Assembly: GCA_910585015.1 (NCBI GenBank)
Contig: CAJUCT010000012.1
Span: forward strand, 22,935 to 86,934
DNA from: an uncultured Acetatifactor sp.
GTDB taxonomy: Bacteria; Bacillota; Clostridia; Lachnospirales; Lachnospiraceae
Reading direction: 5' to 3'
DNA length: 64,000 nt
In this document: one piece after another, positions 35,902 through 42,395 of the stretch
How positions within the stretch are numbered: position 1 is the first letter of the stretch
Layout: every line of letters begins with the position of its first letter
Translations under genes and position numbers: made by a program
Notes under the pieces: model-generated
Databases searched by the model: none
What the model saw: only the letters and a program-made list of their open reading frames with translations
What the model was told of the DNA's origin: nothing

Positions 35902-36126
35902 CTATTTCACCTTTCCTTTCTTATAATATTCGATCAAAGCGTCAACCGCTCCGATGCTGTACCTTTTCCCGTCTTCCAGGAGAGCCTCCACCAAGTCCCT
36001 TTGACTGTTATATCTTGCCGACGCGGCAATCTGTTCCTTGTCAAACTGCGGCGGGGAGGCCGGTGCTTCTTCAGACGCCGCACCGACGCAGCTTTGACTT
36101 GCTGCCTGCTTTTTCCTTGCTTCCAT
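35902..36126 (-). CDS. Small tail-locus protein, unknown
   Basis: A 74-residue protein from the ATG at 36126, preceded by GGGAGG at 8 bases; a GTG three codons upstream is less likely. The N-terminal half is Ala/Ser/Gln/Pro rich; the rest is helical (RYNSQRDLVEALLEDGKRYSIGAVDALIEYYKKGKVK). Similar short proteins precede the sheath gene in PBSX-type tails. Function unknown. Confidence 0.7.
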   Translation of the reverse strand: MEARKKQAASQSCVGAASEEAPASPPQFDKEQIAASARYNSQRDLVEALLEDGKRYSIGAVDALIEYYKKGKVK

Positions 36127-36127
36127 A

Positions 36128-36562
36128 TTATCCACCTCCCTTCACGCCTGTACTTAATTCCACTCCTCCCATGAATGGCTGCGGCTGCTCCACCCTTACA
36201 AAACAATCATAATTCACAAAGAAGTTCAGGATGCCTCCAACCACCTCATATCTCATCTTAGTTCCCCTGAGCGGCCTGTCGTCGCCATAAACCACAATAT
36301 ACTCCAGGCACTGCCGCAGCCGTTCAGCCATACCGTTGCATTCACGCTGCTTTCCGCTTGCTGTCGGAAAGTACTGGACGCAAAACTGATTGGATCTGAA
36401 ATACCTTCTCCCGGGGAACGGATCGCTGGTTGCCTTCTGGCATAAGATAAGAAAACAAGGTTCCTTAAAACCCTGCTGATTCTCTTCCATATAAATTTCA
36501 TAATCCTCCCCAAATTCTCCATCCAGAGCAACGTTGATTGCTTCAATTATTGAATTTATCAT
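36128..36562 (-). CDS. Tail-completion/terminator protein (DUF6838, XkdJ-like)
   Basis: The 144-residue protein begins MINSIIEAINVALDGEFGED and includes EPCFLILCQKATSDPFPGRRYFRSN and GTKMRYEVVGGILNFFVNYDCFV. This fits the small tail-terminator family found before the sheath in PBSX-like loci, where it caps the tube end. Its ATG overlaps the TGA of the gene remnant upstream, so it was once translationally coupled to a gene now missing. Confidence 0.7.
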   Translation of the reverse strand: MINSIIEAINVALDGEFGEDYEIYMEENQQGFKEPCFLILCQKATSDPFPGRRYFRSNQFCVQYFPTASGKQRECNGMAERLRQCLEYIVVYGDDRPLRGTKMRYEVVGGILNFFVNYDCFVRVEQPQPFMGGVELSTGVKGGG

Positions 36563-36705
36563 TTCGGGTATCCCTCCAGATATTTTTTGTTCTTGTTCTC
36601 CAGCACTCCGGGAGCGATCTTCTCCAGTTCCTGCTCAGATATAGTCATCATAAACTGTTCCTGGGCCCGTCCCTTGTGCCCTGTACCATCACCTCTTTTC
36701 TGTTG
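36559..36705 (-). pseudogene. 3' remnant of a phage neck gene (gp10/XkdI-like)
   Basis: A 48-codon open stretch (TGHKGRAQEQFMMTISEQEL ... NKKYLEGYPK) has no start signal and runs into an upstream in-frame stop. Its TGA overlaps the next ATG by four bases. The position before the tail-terminator gene is where PBSX-type loci carry an HK97-gp10-like gene, so this is likely the tail end of that gene left by the deletion that removed the head genes. Family assignment is by context and weak. Confidence 0.5.
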
Positions 36706-36942
36706 TCATCTTTGACCGTTCATCCTTTACCTTACAGTGTACCGTGAGTCATCACTCCAGCAAACAGCGCCTCCCTCTCCTCGTCTGTTTACATCTTATT
36801 TCGGCCTTGCAGTCTTAAAAGCCTGCTCCCCTAATGCTTCATTCCATCATCACCACCTCTCATTCCTTTCTCCTTTATGATAATTAGAAAGGGGGCTTAA
36901 ACCTTCCTTTTTTATCATTTATCAGGGTTTACAATCGTGCAG

Positions 36943-36970
36943 AAAAAGCACCAGGTTTATACCTGGCGCT
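36943..36970 (-). terminator. Terminator between regulatory genes and tail operon
   Basis: GCGCCAGGT-ATAA-ACCTGGTGC followed by TTTTT on the minus strand. It insulates the tail operon from transcription of the 37257 gene, or acts as an antitermination target for late control. Confidence 0.75.
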
Positions 36971-37069
36971 TTTGAGGGAGATACACATATGTCAGAGGTT
37001 CCTTGCTGGTTCCTCTGATTATTATTATAAATATGCTTTTTATGCTTTTTATGCGTCTTAGGCGGAAAA

Positions 37070-37109
37070 TTGTATTTTTCTAAATACAATGTATCTTGTA
37101 ATATACATT
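37070..37109 (-). promoter_or_regulatory. Paired inverted repeats, possible late-control site
   Basis: TTGTATTT-TTCT-AAATACAA (37070-37089, perfect 8-bp arms) is followed by AATGTA...TACATT (37088-37109). They lie between the probable late regulator gene and the tail operon terminator. An operator for the 37257 product is plausible but unproven. Confidence 0.4.
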
Positions 37110-37256
37110 ATGTTAGTATGGGCAGCTTTGACTCGCCGCCCCACTGTACTTCTTGACTGATTATTCATTCTTTTCATATGGCTCAGGCTTATGCTGTTCC
37201 TCACCTGTCTCAATATAGAGAATGAATTCATTGATTTTTTCTCCCAAAATAGTGAT

Positions 37257-37658
37257 TTAATTATTAGCTTTTAAATAGGCATTAATTTTTCTGCTTATCC
37301 TGCTCTGATCCACATGTAATTGCATTGCTATGGCCTGCTGTCCTTGGCCATCCTCATAATACATTCGAAAAATTCTCCGTGTCGTACTGTCTGGAATTTG
37401 TTCTATCCACTGCTCCACCTCCTGGCAGCGCTGCTCCAGGTGAGAGATCTTGGATATCAGGTATTCCCGGTGCGCCCAGTAAGCGTCTATGTCCGTCCCC
37501 ACCACCGACTGCGGCACAGGGTATCCGCTGCGGTAATCCATAATTACATCATTCCCAGTGTATTTCTCTGGTTTCAAGCTGTGAAGCTTATGCCGCAATT
37601 CAATTATTTCCTGTTTCTCGCTCTTATATGCCTCTAAGCGCTTTTTAGTCATCTCCAC
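37257..37658 (-). CDS. Sigma-70 region 4-like regulator, probable late activator (Xpf-like)
   Basis: The 133-residue protein has a charged helical N terminus (RLEAYKSEKQEIIELRHKLHSL), a coiled-coil middle (ISKISHLEQRCQEVEQWIEQI) and a C-terminal helix-turn-helix of sigma region 4 type (RRIFRMYYEDGQGQQAIAMQLHVDQSRISRKI). Phage late activators such as Xpf of PBSX and ArpU/RinA-type proteins look similar. Start is GTG at 37658 or ATG at 37652, with GGAGG upstream. By position it likely turns on the tail operon. Confidence 0.7.
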   Translation of the reverse strand: MEMTKKRLEAYKSEKQEIIELRHKLHSLKPEKYTGNDVIMDYRSGYPVPQSVVGTDIDAYWAHREYLISKISHLEQRCQEVEQWIEQIPDSTTRRIFRMYYEDGQGQQAIAMQLHVDQSRISRKINAYLKANN

Positions 37659-37711
37659 TCTTATTTATCCTCCTTGGCCTGCCGCCATGCTTGTGATTAC
37701 CATATTGTCCT

Positions 37712-37900
37712 TTAGGATTCTTTGAGCCTGCCGCCCATGGAGCGGTCTCCAGGCAAATGCGGATTCAGGATTTCATTGCCTTGGCACAGCCTCGCATATG
37801 CCAAATGATATGGCTCTTTCCGCCCTATCATAATTGCCCGGATGTTGGGCCGGCGTTCCATGTCCGCGATATCTCTATCTGTAATTCTCAAATTTCTCAT
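37712..37900 (-). CDS. Small phage-type protein, unknown
   Basis: A 62-residue basic protein (MRNLRITDRDIADMERRPNI; YHLAYARLCQGNEILNP) with GGAGGG about 12 bases before the ATG. No family recognised. It lies between the Cro-like and the late-regulator genes in the same direction, so it is probably part of the early regulatory operon. Confidence 0.5.
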   Translation of the reverse strand: MRNLRITDRDIADMERRPNIRAIMIGRKEPYHLAYARLCQGNEILNPHLPGDRSMGGRLKES

Positions 37901-37937
37901 TATGTAGTTCTTTCCCTCCTTTCAGGGGATCCCACAG

Positions 37938-38000
37938 TAGGCAATTGCGAAAGGTTCTCTGTAAGTGACGTGGTTGGTCAATATATGCAAAAACGGAATC
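37938..38000. mobile_element. Partial copy of the 142-bp palindromic element, copy 3
   Basis: TAGGCAATTGCGAAA and about 45 following bases match the left arm of the 61327-61468 copy with a few mismatches. The match stops near 37996; weak traces of the other arm (GATTTTGTGATATACAAAG, TTCCGGGAA) continue to about 38045. It is a decayed insertion just before the Cro-like gene's stop. Confidence 0.65.
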
Positions 38001-38053
38001 CCTCTGGTAGATTTTGTGATATACAAAGTTTATTCCGGGAACCGGCCTGGATG

Positions 38054-38278
38054 TTAAATCATTTGAACTTTCAAGACAAAAAAATACTCTTTTATATCAT
38101 CATCTGAAAGTCCAAGCAGATTTATTGCAAGGCAAATCTCCGATTGCTTCCACATCCGCTTTCCGGATAATTTTAGCGAAAGCGTTCTTTCTGAAATATC
38201 CATAGCTTCTGCAAAAGACATTTGACTACCAAACTTCTCAATTATTCTTCCCCTCAATTTGCTGTAATCAAAAGCCAT
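38054..38278 (-). CDS. Cro-like regulator, DUF739 family
   Basis: The 74-residue helix-turn-helix protein (FDYSKLRGRIIEKFGSQMSF; AEAMDISERTLSLKLSGKR) matches the DUF739 phage regulator pattern. It is transcribed divergently from the XRE repressor gene, the classic Cro/CI layout, from a strong promoter (TTGACA, 17 bp, TATACT). A good ribosome-binding site (GGGAGGAGG) precedes the ATG. Confidence 0.78.
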   Translation of the reverse strand: MAFDYSKLRGRIIEKFGSQMSFAEAMDISERTLSLKLSGKRMWKQSEICLAINLLGLSDDDIKEYFFVLKVQMI

Positions 38279-38318
38279 GTTCTACCTCCTCCCTTGTTAA
38301 ATGTTTTGAACTTTCTTT

Positions 38319-38347
38319 AGTATACATATGTCTTGTATGCATGTCAA
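38319..38347 (-). promoter_or_regulatory. Promoter of the Cro-like gene
   Basis: Minus strand TTGACA (38342-38347), 17-bp spacer, TATACT (38319-38324): a near-consensus sigma-A promoter 41 bp before the start codon of the 38054 gene. Confidence 0.8.
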
Positions 38348-38387
38348 TACATAAAATTCAATATTTCAAACTTTTTGTTCTAGGGTA

Positions 38388-38416
38388 TTGAACTTTTGTT
38401 CAAACTGTGTTATATA
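38388..38416 (+). promoter_or_regulatory. Repressor promoter with SOS-box-like operator
   Basis: Plus strand TTGAAC (38388-38393), 17-bp spacer, TATATA (38411-38416) precede the repressor gene. The -35 region lies in the perfect dyad TTGAAC-TTTT-GTTCAA (38388-38403), which includes GAAC-N4-GTTC, the core of the Gram-positive LexA box. It may instead be the repressor's own operator. Confidence 0.7.
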
Positions 38417-38436
38417 TTACTAAAAGGGGGGACGAT

Positions 38437-38919
38437 ATGAAAAAAGAAAATACCGCGAAAAGACTAAATAAGATTATGTCAGAAAGAAATTTAAGACAAA
38501 TAGATATTCTTGAACATGTAAAACCATTTTGTGTCAAATACGACATCAAAATGAATAAATCCGATATCAGCCAATATGTTTCTGGAAAGGTTGAACCCAG
38601 CCAGGAGAAGTTAGTAGTTTTAGGTATGGCGCTGAATGTTAGTGAAGCTTGGCTCATGGGCTTTGATGTTCCGATGGAACGCCATAACGAGGATGATTCC
38701 AAAAAAGAAGGTGCTCCAAAAATCATGCAATACTACGAAATGCTCAATGACATAGGAAAGCATAAAGCCACAGAGCGGGTAAAGGAACTGACAGAGGTTC
38801 CCAGATACGCAAAGAATGATCCCAATTATGTCAACGCCGCTCATGCAGATAACTATGTCAATGCTCCGGAAGAATTAAAAAGGCTGGAAGAACATATTAT
38901 GGATGACGAAAATTACTAA
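38437..38919 (+). CDS. XRE-family repressor of the tail locus
   Basis: From the ATG at 38437 (GGGGGGACG upstream) the protein has 160 residues. The N-terminal helix-turn-helix is clear: RLNKIMSERNLRQIDILEHV, KMNKSDISQYVSGKVEPSQEKL, and ALNVSEAWLMGFDVPME, the phrase common in Firmicutes phage repressors. The C-terminal part is acidic and helical, without a LexA-type peptidase. Inactivation therefore probably depends on the ImmA/IrrE-like protease encoded next to it. Confidence 0.85.
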   Translation: MKKENTAKRLNKIMSERNLRQIDILEHVKPFCVKYDIKMNKSDISQYVSGKVEPSQEKLVVLGMALNVSEAWLMGFDVPMERHNEDDSKKEGAPKIMQYYEMLNDIGKHKATERVKELTEVPRYAKNDPNYVNAAHADNYVNAPEELKRLEEHIMDDENY

Positions 38920-38968
38920 GTTTTTGGGATGATTAGTCATTCAAATTTTTGCAAAAGGAGATCCCTAA

Positions 38969-39427
38969 ATGATTGCATACGAAGAACTCTTAATGGAATC
39001 GACCGAGAATGGCATTATTGCAAAAGAGAAAAATCTCCCAATTAGCAAAGGAAGAATTAAAGGAAACCGAATTGCCGTAAGAGCAGGGCTAACGGAAAAG
39101 GAAAAGAAATGCATTCTGGCCGAGGAACTAGGACACTATTATACAGGCTCTGGAGATATACTTGACCTGTCCATAACGGCAAACAGGAAGCAGGAGGCCC
39201 GCGGCCGAATATATGCATATAATAAGCTAATCGGTCTCATGGGAATAATAGATGCTTATAAAAATTGTTGCCAAAGCCTCTATGAGTCAGCAAAATATCT
39301 CGAGGTAACTGAGGAGTTTCTGAGAGAGGCCCTGGAATATTATAAAAATAAATATGGAAGATGTGTTACTGTGGATAATTACACCATATTTTTTGAACCA
39401 TACATTGGTGTTTTGGAACTTAAATAG
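38969..39427 (+). CDS. ImmA/IrrE-family metallopeptidase
   Basis: The 152-residue protein has the ImmA layout: NGIIAKEKNLPISKGRIKGNRIAV, then ILAEELGHYYTGSGDI, the zinc-site helix in the EELGH form frequent in phage-encoded members, and a helical C terminus. ImmA proteases cut the neighbouring XRE repressor in response to damage or cell signals, derepressing the element. It follows the repressor by 49 bp on the same strand; a terminator follows at 39537. Confidence 0.85.
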   Translation: MIAYEELLMESTENGIIAKEKNLPISKGRIKGNRIAVRAGLTEKEKKCILAEELGHYYTGSGDILDLSITANRKQEARGRIYAYNKLIGLMGIIDAYKNCCQSLYESAKYLEVTEEFLREALEYYKNKYGRCVTVDNYTIFFEPYIGVLELK

Positions 39428-39536
39428 AATACGTAATTAGGGCATTATAAAGATGCCCTCAGCATCTGTATTTCCAGATTGCTGCAGGAAAGCTAAAACA
39501 TATAACGCGGCAGTTGCGATGTCACAGCATATAGAA

Positions 39537-39578
39537 ACAGCGGATTCCCTGTATTATACAAAGGAATCCGCTGTTTTA
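39537..39578. terminator. Bidirectional terminator at the right end of the tail locus
   Basis: ACAGCGGATTCC and GGAATCCGCTGT (12-bp arms) are followed by TTTT on the plus strand and TTT on the minus strand, serving both the ImmA gene and the tRNA genes. Confidence 0.75.
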
Positions 39579-39594
39579 AGGATATCTCTTTTAC

Positions 39595-39677
39595 TGCTGG
39601 TGGCCGGACTTGAACCGGCACGGTGTTGCCACCGAGGGATTTTAAGTCCCTTGCGTCTGCCTATTCCGCCACACCAG
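39595..39677 (-). tRNA. tRNA-Leu (UAA)
   Basis: An 83-nt cloverleaf on the minus strand: 7-bp acceptor GCTGGTG/CACCAGC, T-arm GGTTCAAGTCC and anticodon loop CTTAAAA giving UAA, with the long variable arm of class II tRNAs. The CCA end is not encoded, in keeping with the cca gene at 55581. Confidence 0.95.
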
Positions 39678-39749
39678 CTGACGCTTTGTACCGGGCAGAT
39701 CATGAAACCCTGCCATATATTCTATGCATACCCCTGCGGGAAAATGCAG

Positions 39750-39831
39750 TGGATGGAGGTGGATTCGAACCACCGAAGCAATTTGCAGCAGATTTACAGT
39801 CTGTCCCCTTTGGCCACTCGGGAATCCATCC
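39750..39831 (-). tRNA. tRNA-Tyr (GUA)
   Basis: An 82-nt class II cloverleaf on the minus strand: acceptor GGATGGA/TCCATCC, T-arm GGTTCGAATCC, anticodon loop CTGTAAA giving GUA. CCA is not encoded. It lies 72 bp upstream of tRNA-Leu and is likely co-transcribed with it. Confidence 0.95.
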
Positions 39832-39955
39832 ACAAAAAGCGCATCAACGCTTTAACCTTAGCCATTGTAGCATATATCACCCTAAAATGCAACTGCATTT
39901 TGCAAAAAATGCCTGACGGAAAATACTTAGCAGCGGCAAAAGAACAAACACCATA

Positions 39956-42055
39956 TTATTGTTTCTGATGTTTTAATACCACCGCCGAAAATTTAGGAAG
40001 CAATATCTTAATCTTTCCGGCATAGATCCGGTGCTCCACGCTCTCTGTGGTATAACCGCCATCATGGGTCTGGATCAGCTGTACCATGGTGCCTGTGCGG
40101 GGAATGTTGGCCTCCCACACCGGTACTTCCTTCTCCAGATCATAGCAATTGTTGTTGACCAGAATCACACACTGCTCCTGCCGTGTGAAACGCCCGTAAG
40201 CCAGGTAATTATAGTCGGAATCAATATATTTGATGGAACCGGTCTTTAACTCCTGACAACTCTTGTGAATCCTGATGATTTGCTTATGAAAATCAATCAA
40301 CTCATGGTCCTCATGTCCCCAGGGATAGGTTCTCCTGTTGTCAGGATCCGTGAAGCCGCACACGCCCGCCTCATCCCCATAATAGATGGTCGGAGCGCCC
40401 ACCCAGGTCATCTGCATCACCACCGCAATCCGAAATACGGCTTTATTGACATCCTGATTGGCCGCCTCCGGCCCCAGGGTGCTGGTTCGGGCCACCTTAT
40501 GGTTGGTGCGGGTCAGGAAGCGGGAATGGTCGTGGTTGGACAACTCATTCATGGCCACCTGCCAACTGGGCATGGCCAGGTTAGAACTGTGGTGTTTCAT
40601 AGCGCCCCAGAAGCTGTCCGCATTGCCCAGAAGATCTTCCCGAAAGTCATCGCTGTGCTTTTCCATGCCCGTCAAAAACCACGTTACCGGCTCCATAAAG
40701 GCGTCATAGTTCATAACCGTATCCCACTCGTTGCCCTGGAGCCACTCCCTGGTGTTGCCATAATGCTCCGCCAGAATGATGGCATTGGGGTTGGCCTCTT
40801 TGACCACCCGCCTAAACTCCTGCCAGAAATGATGATTGAACTCAGGACTGTGCCCCAGGTCCGCCGCCACATCCAGACGCCAGCCATCCACATTGTATGG
40901 AGGAGACACCCATTTGGCACCGATATACAGCACATAGTCAAGCAATTCTTTAGAACCCTCGTAATTCAGTTTGGGCAGGGTGTCATGCCCCCACCAGCCG
41001 TCATAATCTTTGTTATAGGGCCAATTGTTACTGTAGAAGGCAAAATAATCCTTGTAAGGACTGTCGCCGGACACATGGGCGCCCTTCTCATATCCCGGCG
41101 CATGTTCATAGATCCGCTCCCGATCCATCCACTTATTGAAGGAACCACAGTGATTGAACACACCGTCCAAGATCACCTTCATACCCCGGCGATGGGCCTC
41201 TTCCACCACCCGGACAAAAAGCGAGTTGCTGGCCTCCAGATTGGCCTTGTTGGTGACACGGTCAATATATCTGCTGGCATGACTGTTATCCTTGTCCCCG
41301 GGAGGGAGCAGTTCCCCTTGATCACTGAGAATCCGCCCGAAATGAGGATCGATATAATCATAGTCCTGAATATCATACTTATGGTTGGACGGAGATACGA
41401 ACAGGGGATTAAAATATATCACCTCTATGCCCAGGTCCTGCAGATAGTCCATTTTGTCCAGTACGCCCTGCAAATCCCCCCCGTAAAATTCCCTCACATC
41501 CATCTGGGCGGGATAACAGTTCCAATCCTCCACACGATGCACATGAGCCCCGATATAGGCATACTCGTCCGTCAGCACATCATTGGACGGATCTCCGTTG
41601 CAGAACCTATCCACATAGATCTGGTACATAACCGCGCCCTTAGCCCATACGGGCGTCTTAAAGCCCGGCAGGATTACAAAATCATAATATTCATTTTCAT
41701 CCCTGGCCAGACCCCTCACATCATAGATACCGGAAATCTTGCCTGTCACAACCTCAAAGTGGTATGTGACCTTTTCATTCTCCAGCTGGAGTTCATGGGT
41801 ATAATAGTCAAACAGTCCGTCAGACTCCGCCCGATTCATCAGATAACGCTGCTGCTTGCAGATTAAGAATACACGATCTACATTGTGCCAGGCCGTCCTG
41901 AAACGTATGGTCACTCTGTCATAAGGCGCCGGTTCGGCAGGACTTAAATAGTCCTCAGTGGTATCCGTAAAAAGAGCTCGTTTATTAAAAACAGGGCGCA
42001 TTGTCGCCATGTACACCTGACTTTGTTCCACTTTGCGTATATGATCTATATTCAT
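39956..42055 (-). CDS. GH13 neopullulanase/cyclomaltodextrinase-type enzyme
   Basis: Cleaves alpha-glucans such as maltodextrins, cyclodextrins or pullulan. The 699 residues have an N-terminal CBM34-like beta domain (about 1-125) and a GH13 barrel: VMYQIYVDRFCNGD, region I VILDGVFNHCG, nucleophile Asp in GWRLDVAADLGH (~394), acid/base Glu in ILAEHYGN (~429), stabiliser Asp in SNHDHSRF (~509), then a C-terminal beta domain. No signal peptide, so it acts inside on imported oligosaccharides. The start has GGGAGGTAAGGGC. Exact substrate cannot be told from sequence. Confidence 0.9.
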   Translation of the reverse strand: MNIDHIRKVEQSQVYMATMRPVFNKRALFTDTTEDYLSPAEPAPYDRVTIRFRTAWHNVDRVFLICKQQRYLMNRAESDGLFDYYTHELQLENEKVTYHFEVVTGKISGIYDVRGLARDENEYYDFVILPGFKTPVWAKGAVMYQIYVDRFCNGDPSNDVLTDEYAYIGAHVHRVEDWNCYPAQMDVREFYGGDLQGVLDKMDYLQDLGIEVIYFNPLFVSPSNHKYDIQDYDYIDPHFGRILSDQGELLPPGDKDNSHASRYIDRVTNKANLEASNSLFVRVVEEAHRRGMKVILDGVFNHCGSFNKWMDRERIYEHAPGYEKGAHVSGDSPYKDYFAFYSNNWPYNKDYDGWWGHDTLPKLNYEGSKELLDYVLYIGAKWVSPPYNVDGWRLDVAADLGHSPEFNHHFWQEFRRVVKEANPNAIILAEHYGNTREWLQGNEWDTVMNYDAFMEPVTWFLTGMEKHSDDFREDLLGNADSFWGAMKHHSSNLAMPSWQVAMNELSNHDHSRFLTRTNHKVARTSTLGPEAANQDVNKAVFRIAVVMQMTWVGAPTIYYGDEAGVCGFTDPDNRRTYPWGHEDHELIDFHKQIIRIHKSCQELKTGSIKYIDSDYNYLAYGRFTRQEQCVILVNNNCYDLEKEVPVWEANIPRTGTMVQLIQTHDGGYTTESVEHRIYAGKIKILLPKFSAVVLKHQKQ

Positions 42056-42395
42056 GCCCTTACCTCCCGATTAACGTGGTGTGCATTACTTCTATTTTAA
42101 TATTTTATGATTGCCAGCGCAAGTGTTTGATCTTCTCAGTTCCCCAGTACTATAGTACTAGTTAGCCACGGCAGGACTAGTAAAAAAGACAGCCGCTAAG
42201 CTGTCCTTTTTAGAGAAGGTATTTCTTTCTTATGGGGTATAGCAAAAAACTATATAATGTATTGGGGGGTTACGTATATTATAATACCATGGGTCTCCGG
42301 TTTTGCATAGACTCAGATTTCACAAATATTACAAAATTGCCCCTGTATTTTTGTGTATTTTGCCGCATATAATATGACACATTCTCCTTCAATAA
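42056..42395. other. Intergenic region after ftsH
   Basis: Apart from the terminator at 42182-42211 I see nothing: no open frame with a start signal and no known RNA motif. The sequence at 42230-42380 is A/T-rich. Confidence 0.5.
42182..42211. terminator. Bidirectional terminator after ftsH
   Basis: GACAGC-N6-GCTGTC hairpin with AAAAAA on the left and CTTTTT on the right; on the minus strand it ends with TTTTTT, about 185 bp after the ftsH stop. Confidence 0.7.

Larger units (their letters stand above)
36706..37256. other. Non-coding region upstream of the tail operon
   Basis: No full gene. A 10-codon minus frame at 36831-36863 (MRGGDDGMKH) has a strong ribosome-binding site (AAAGGAGAAAGG) and may be the surviving start of a deleted gene or a leader peptide. 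The terminator at 36943-36970 and inverted repeats at 37070-37109 have their own entries. The tail-operon promoter should lie here but I cannot place it with confidence. Confidence 0.5.

Noticed and set aside
22956..39831. Integrated intact prophage with attachment site in tRNA-Leu or tRNA-Tyr
   Set aside because: No integrase, and no duplicated tRNA end was seen at the left boundary; both tRNA genes are complete.
39453..39968. Plus-strand open frame of 171 codons
   Set aside because: It runs through both tRNA genes in the opposite direction and so is not coding.
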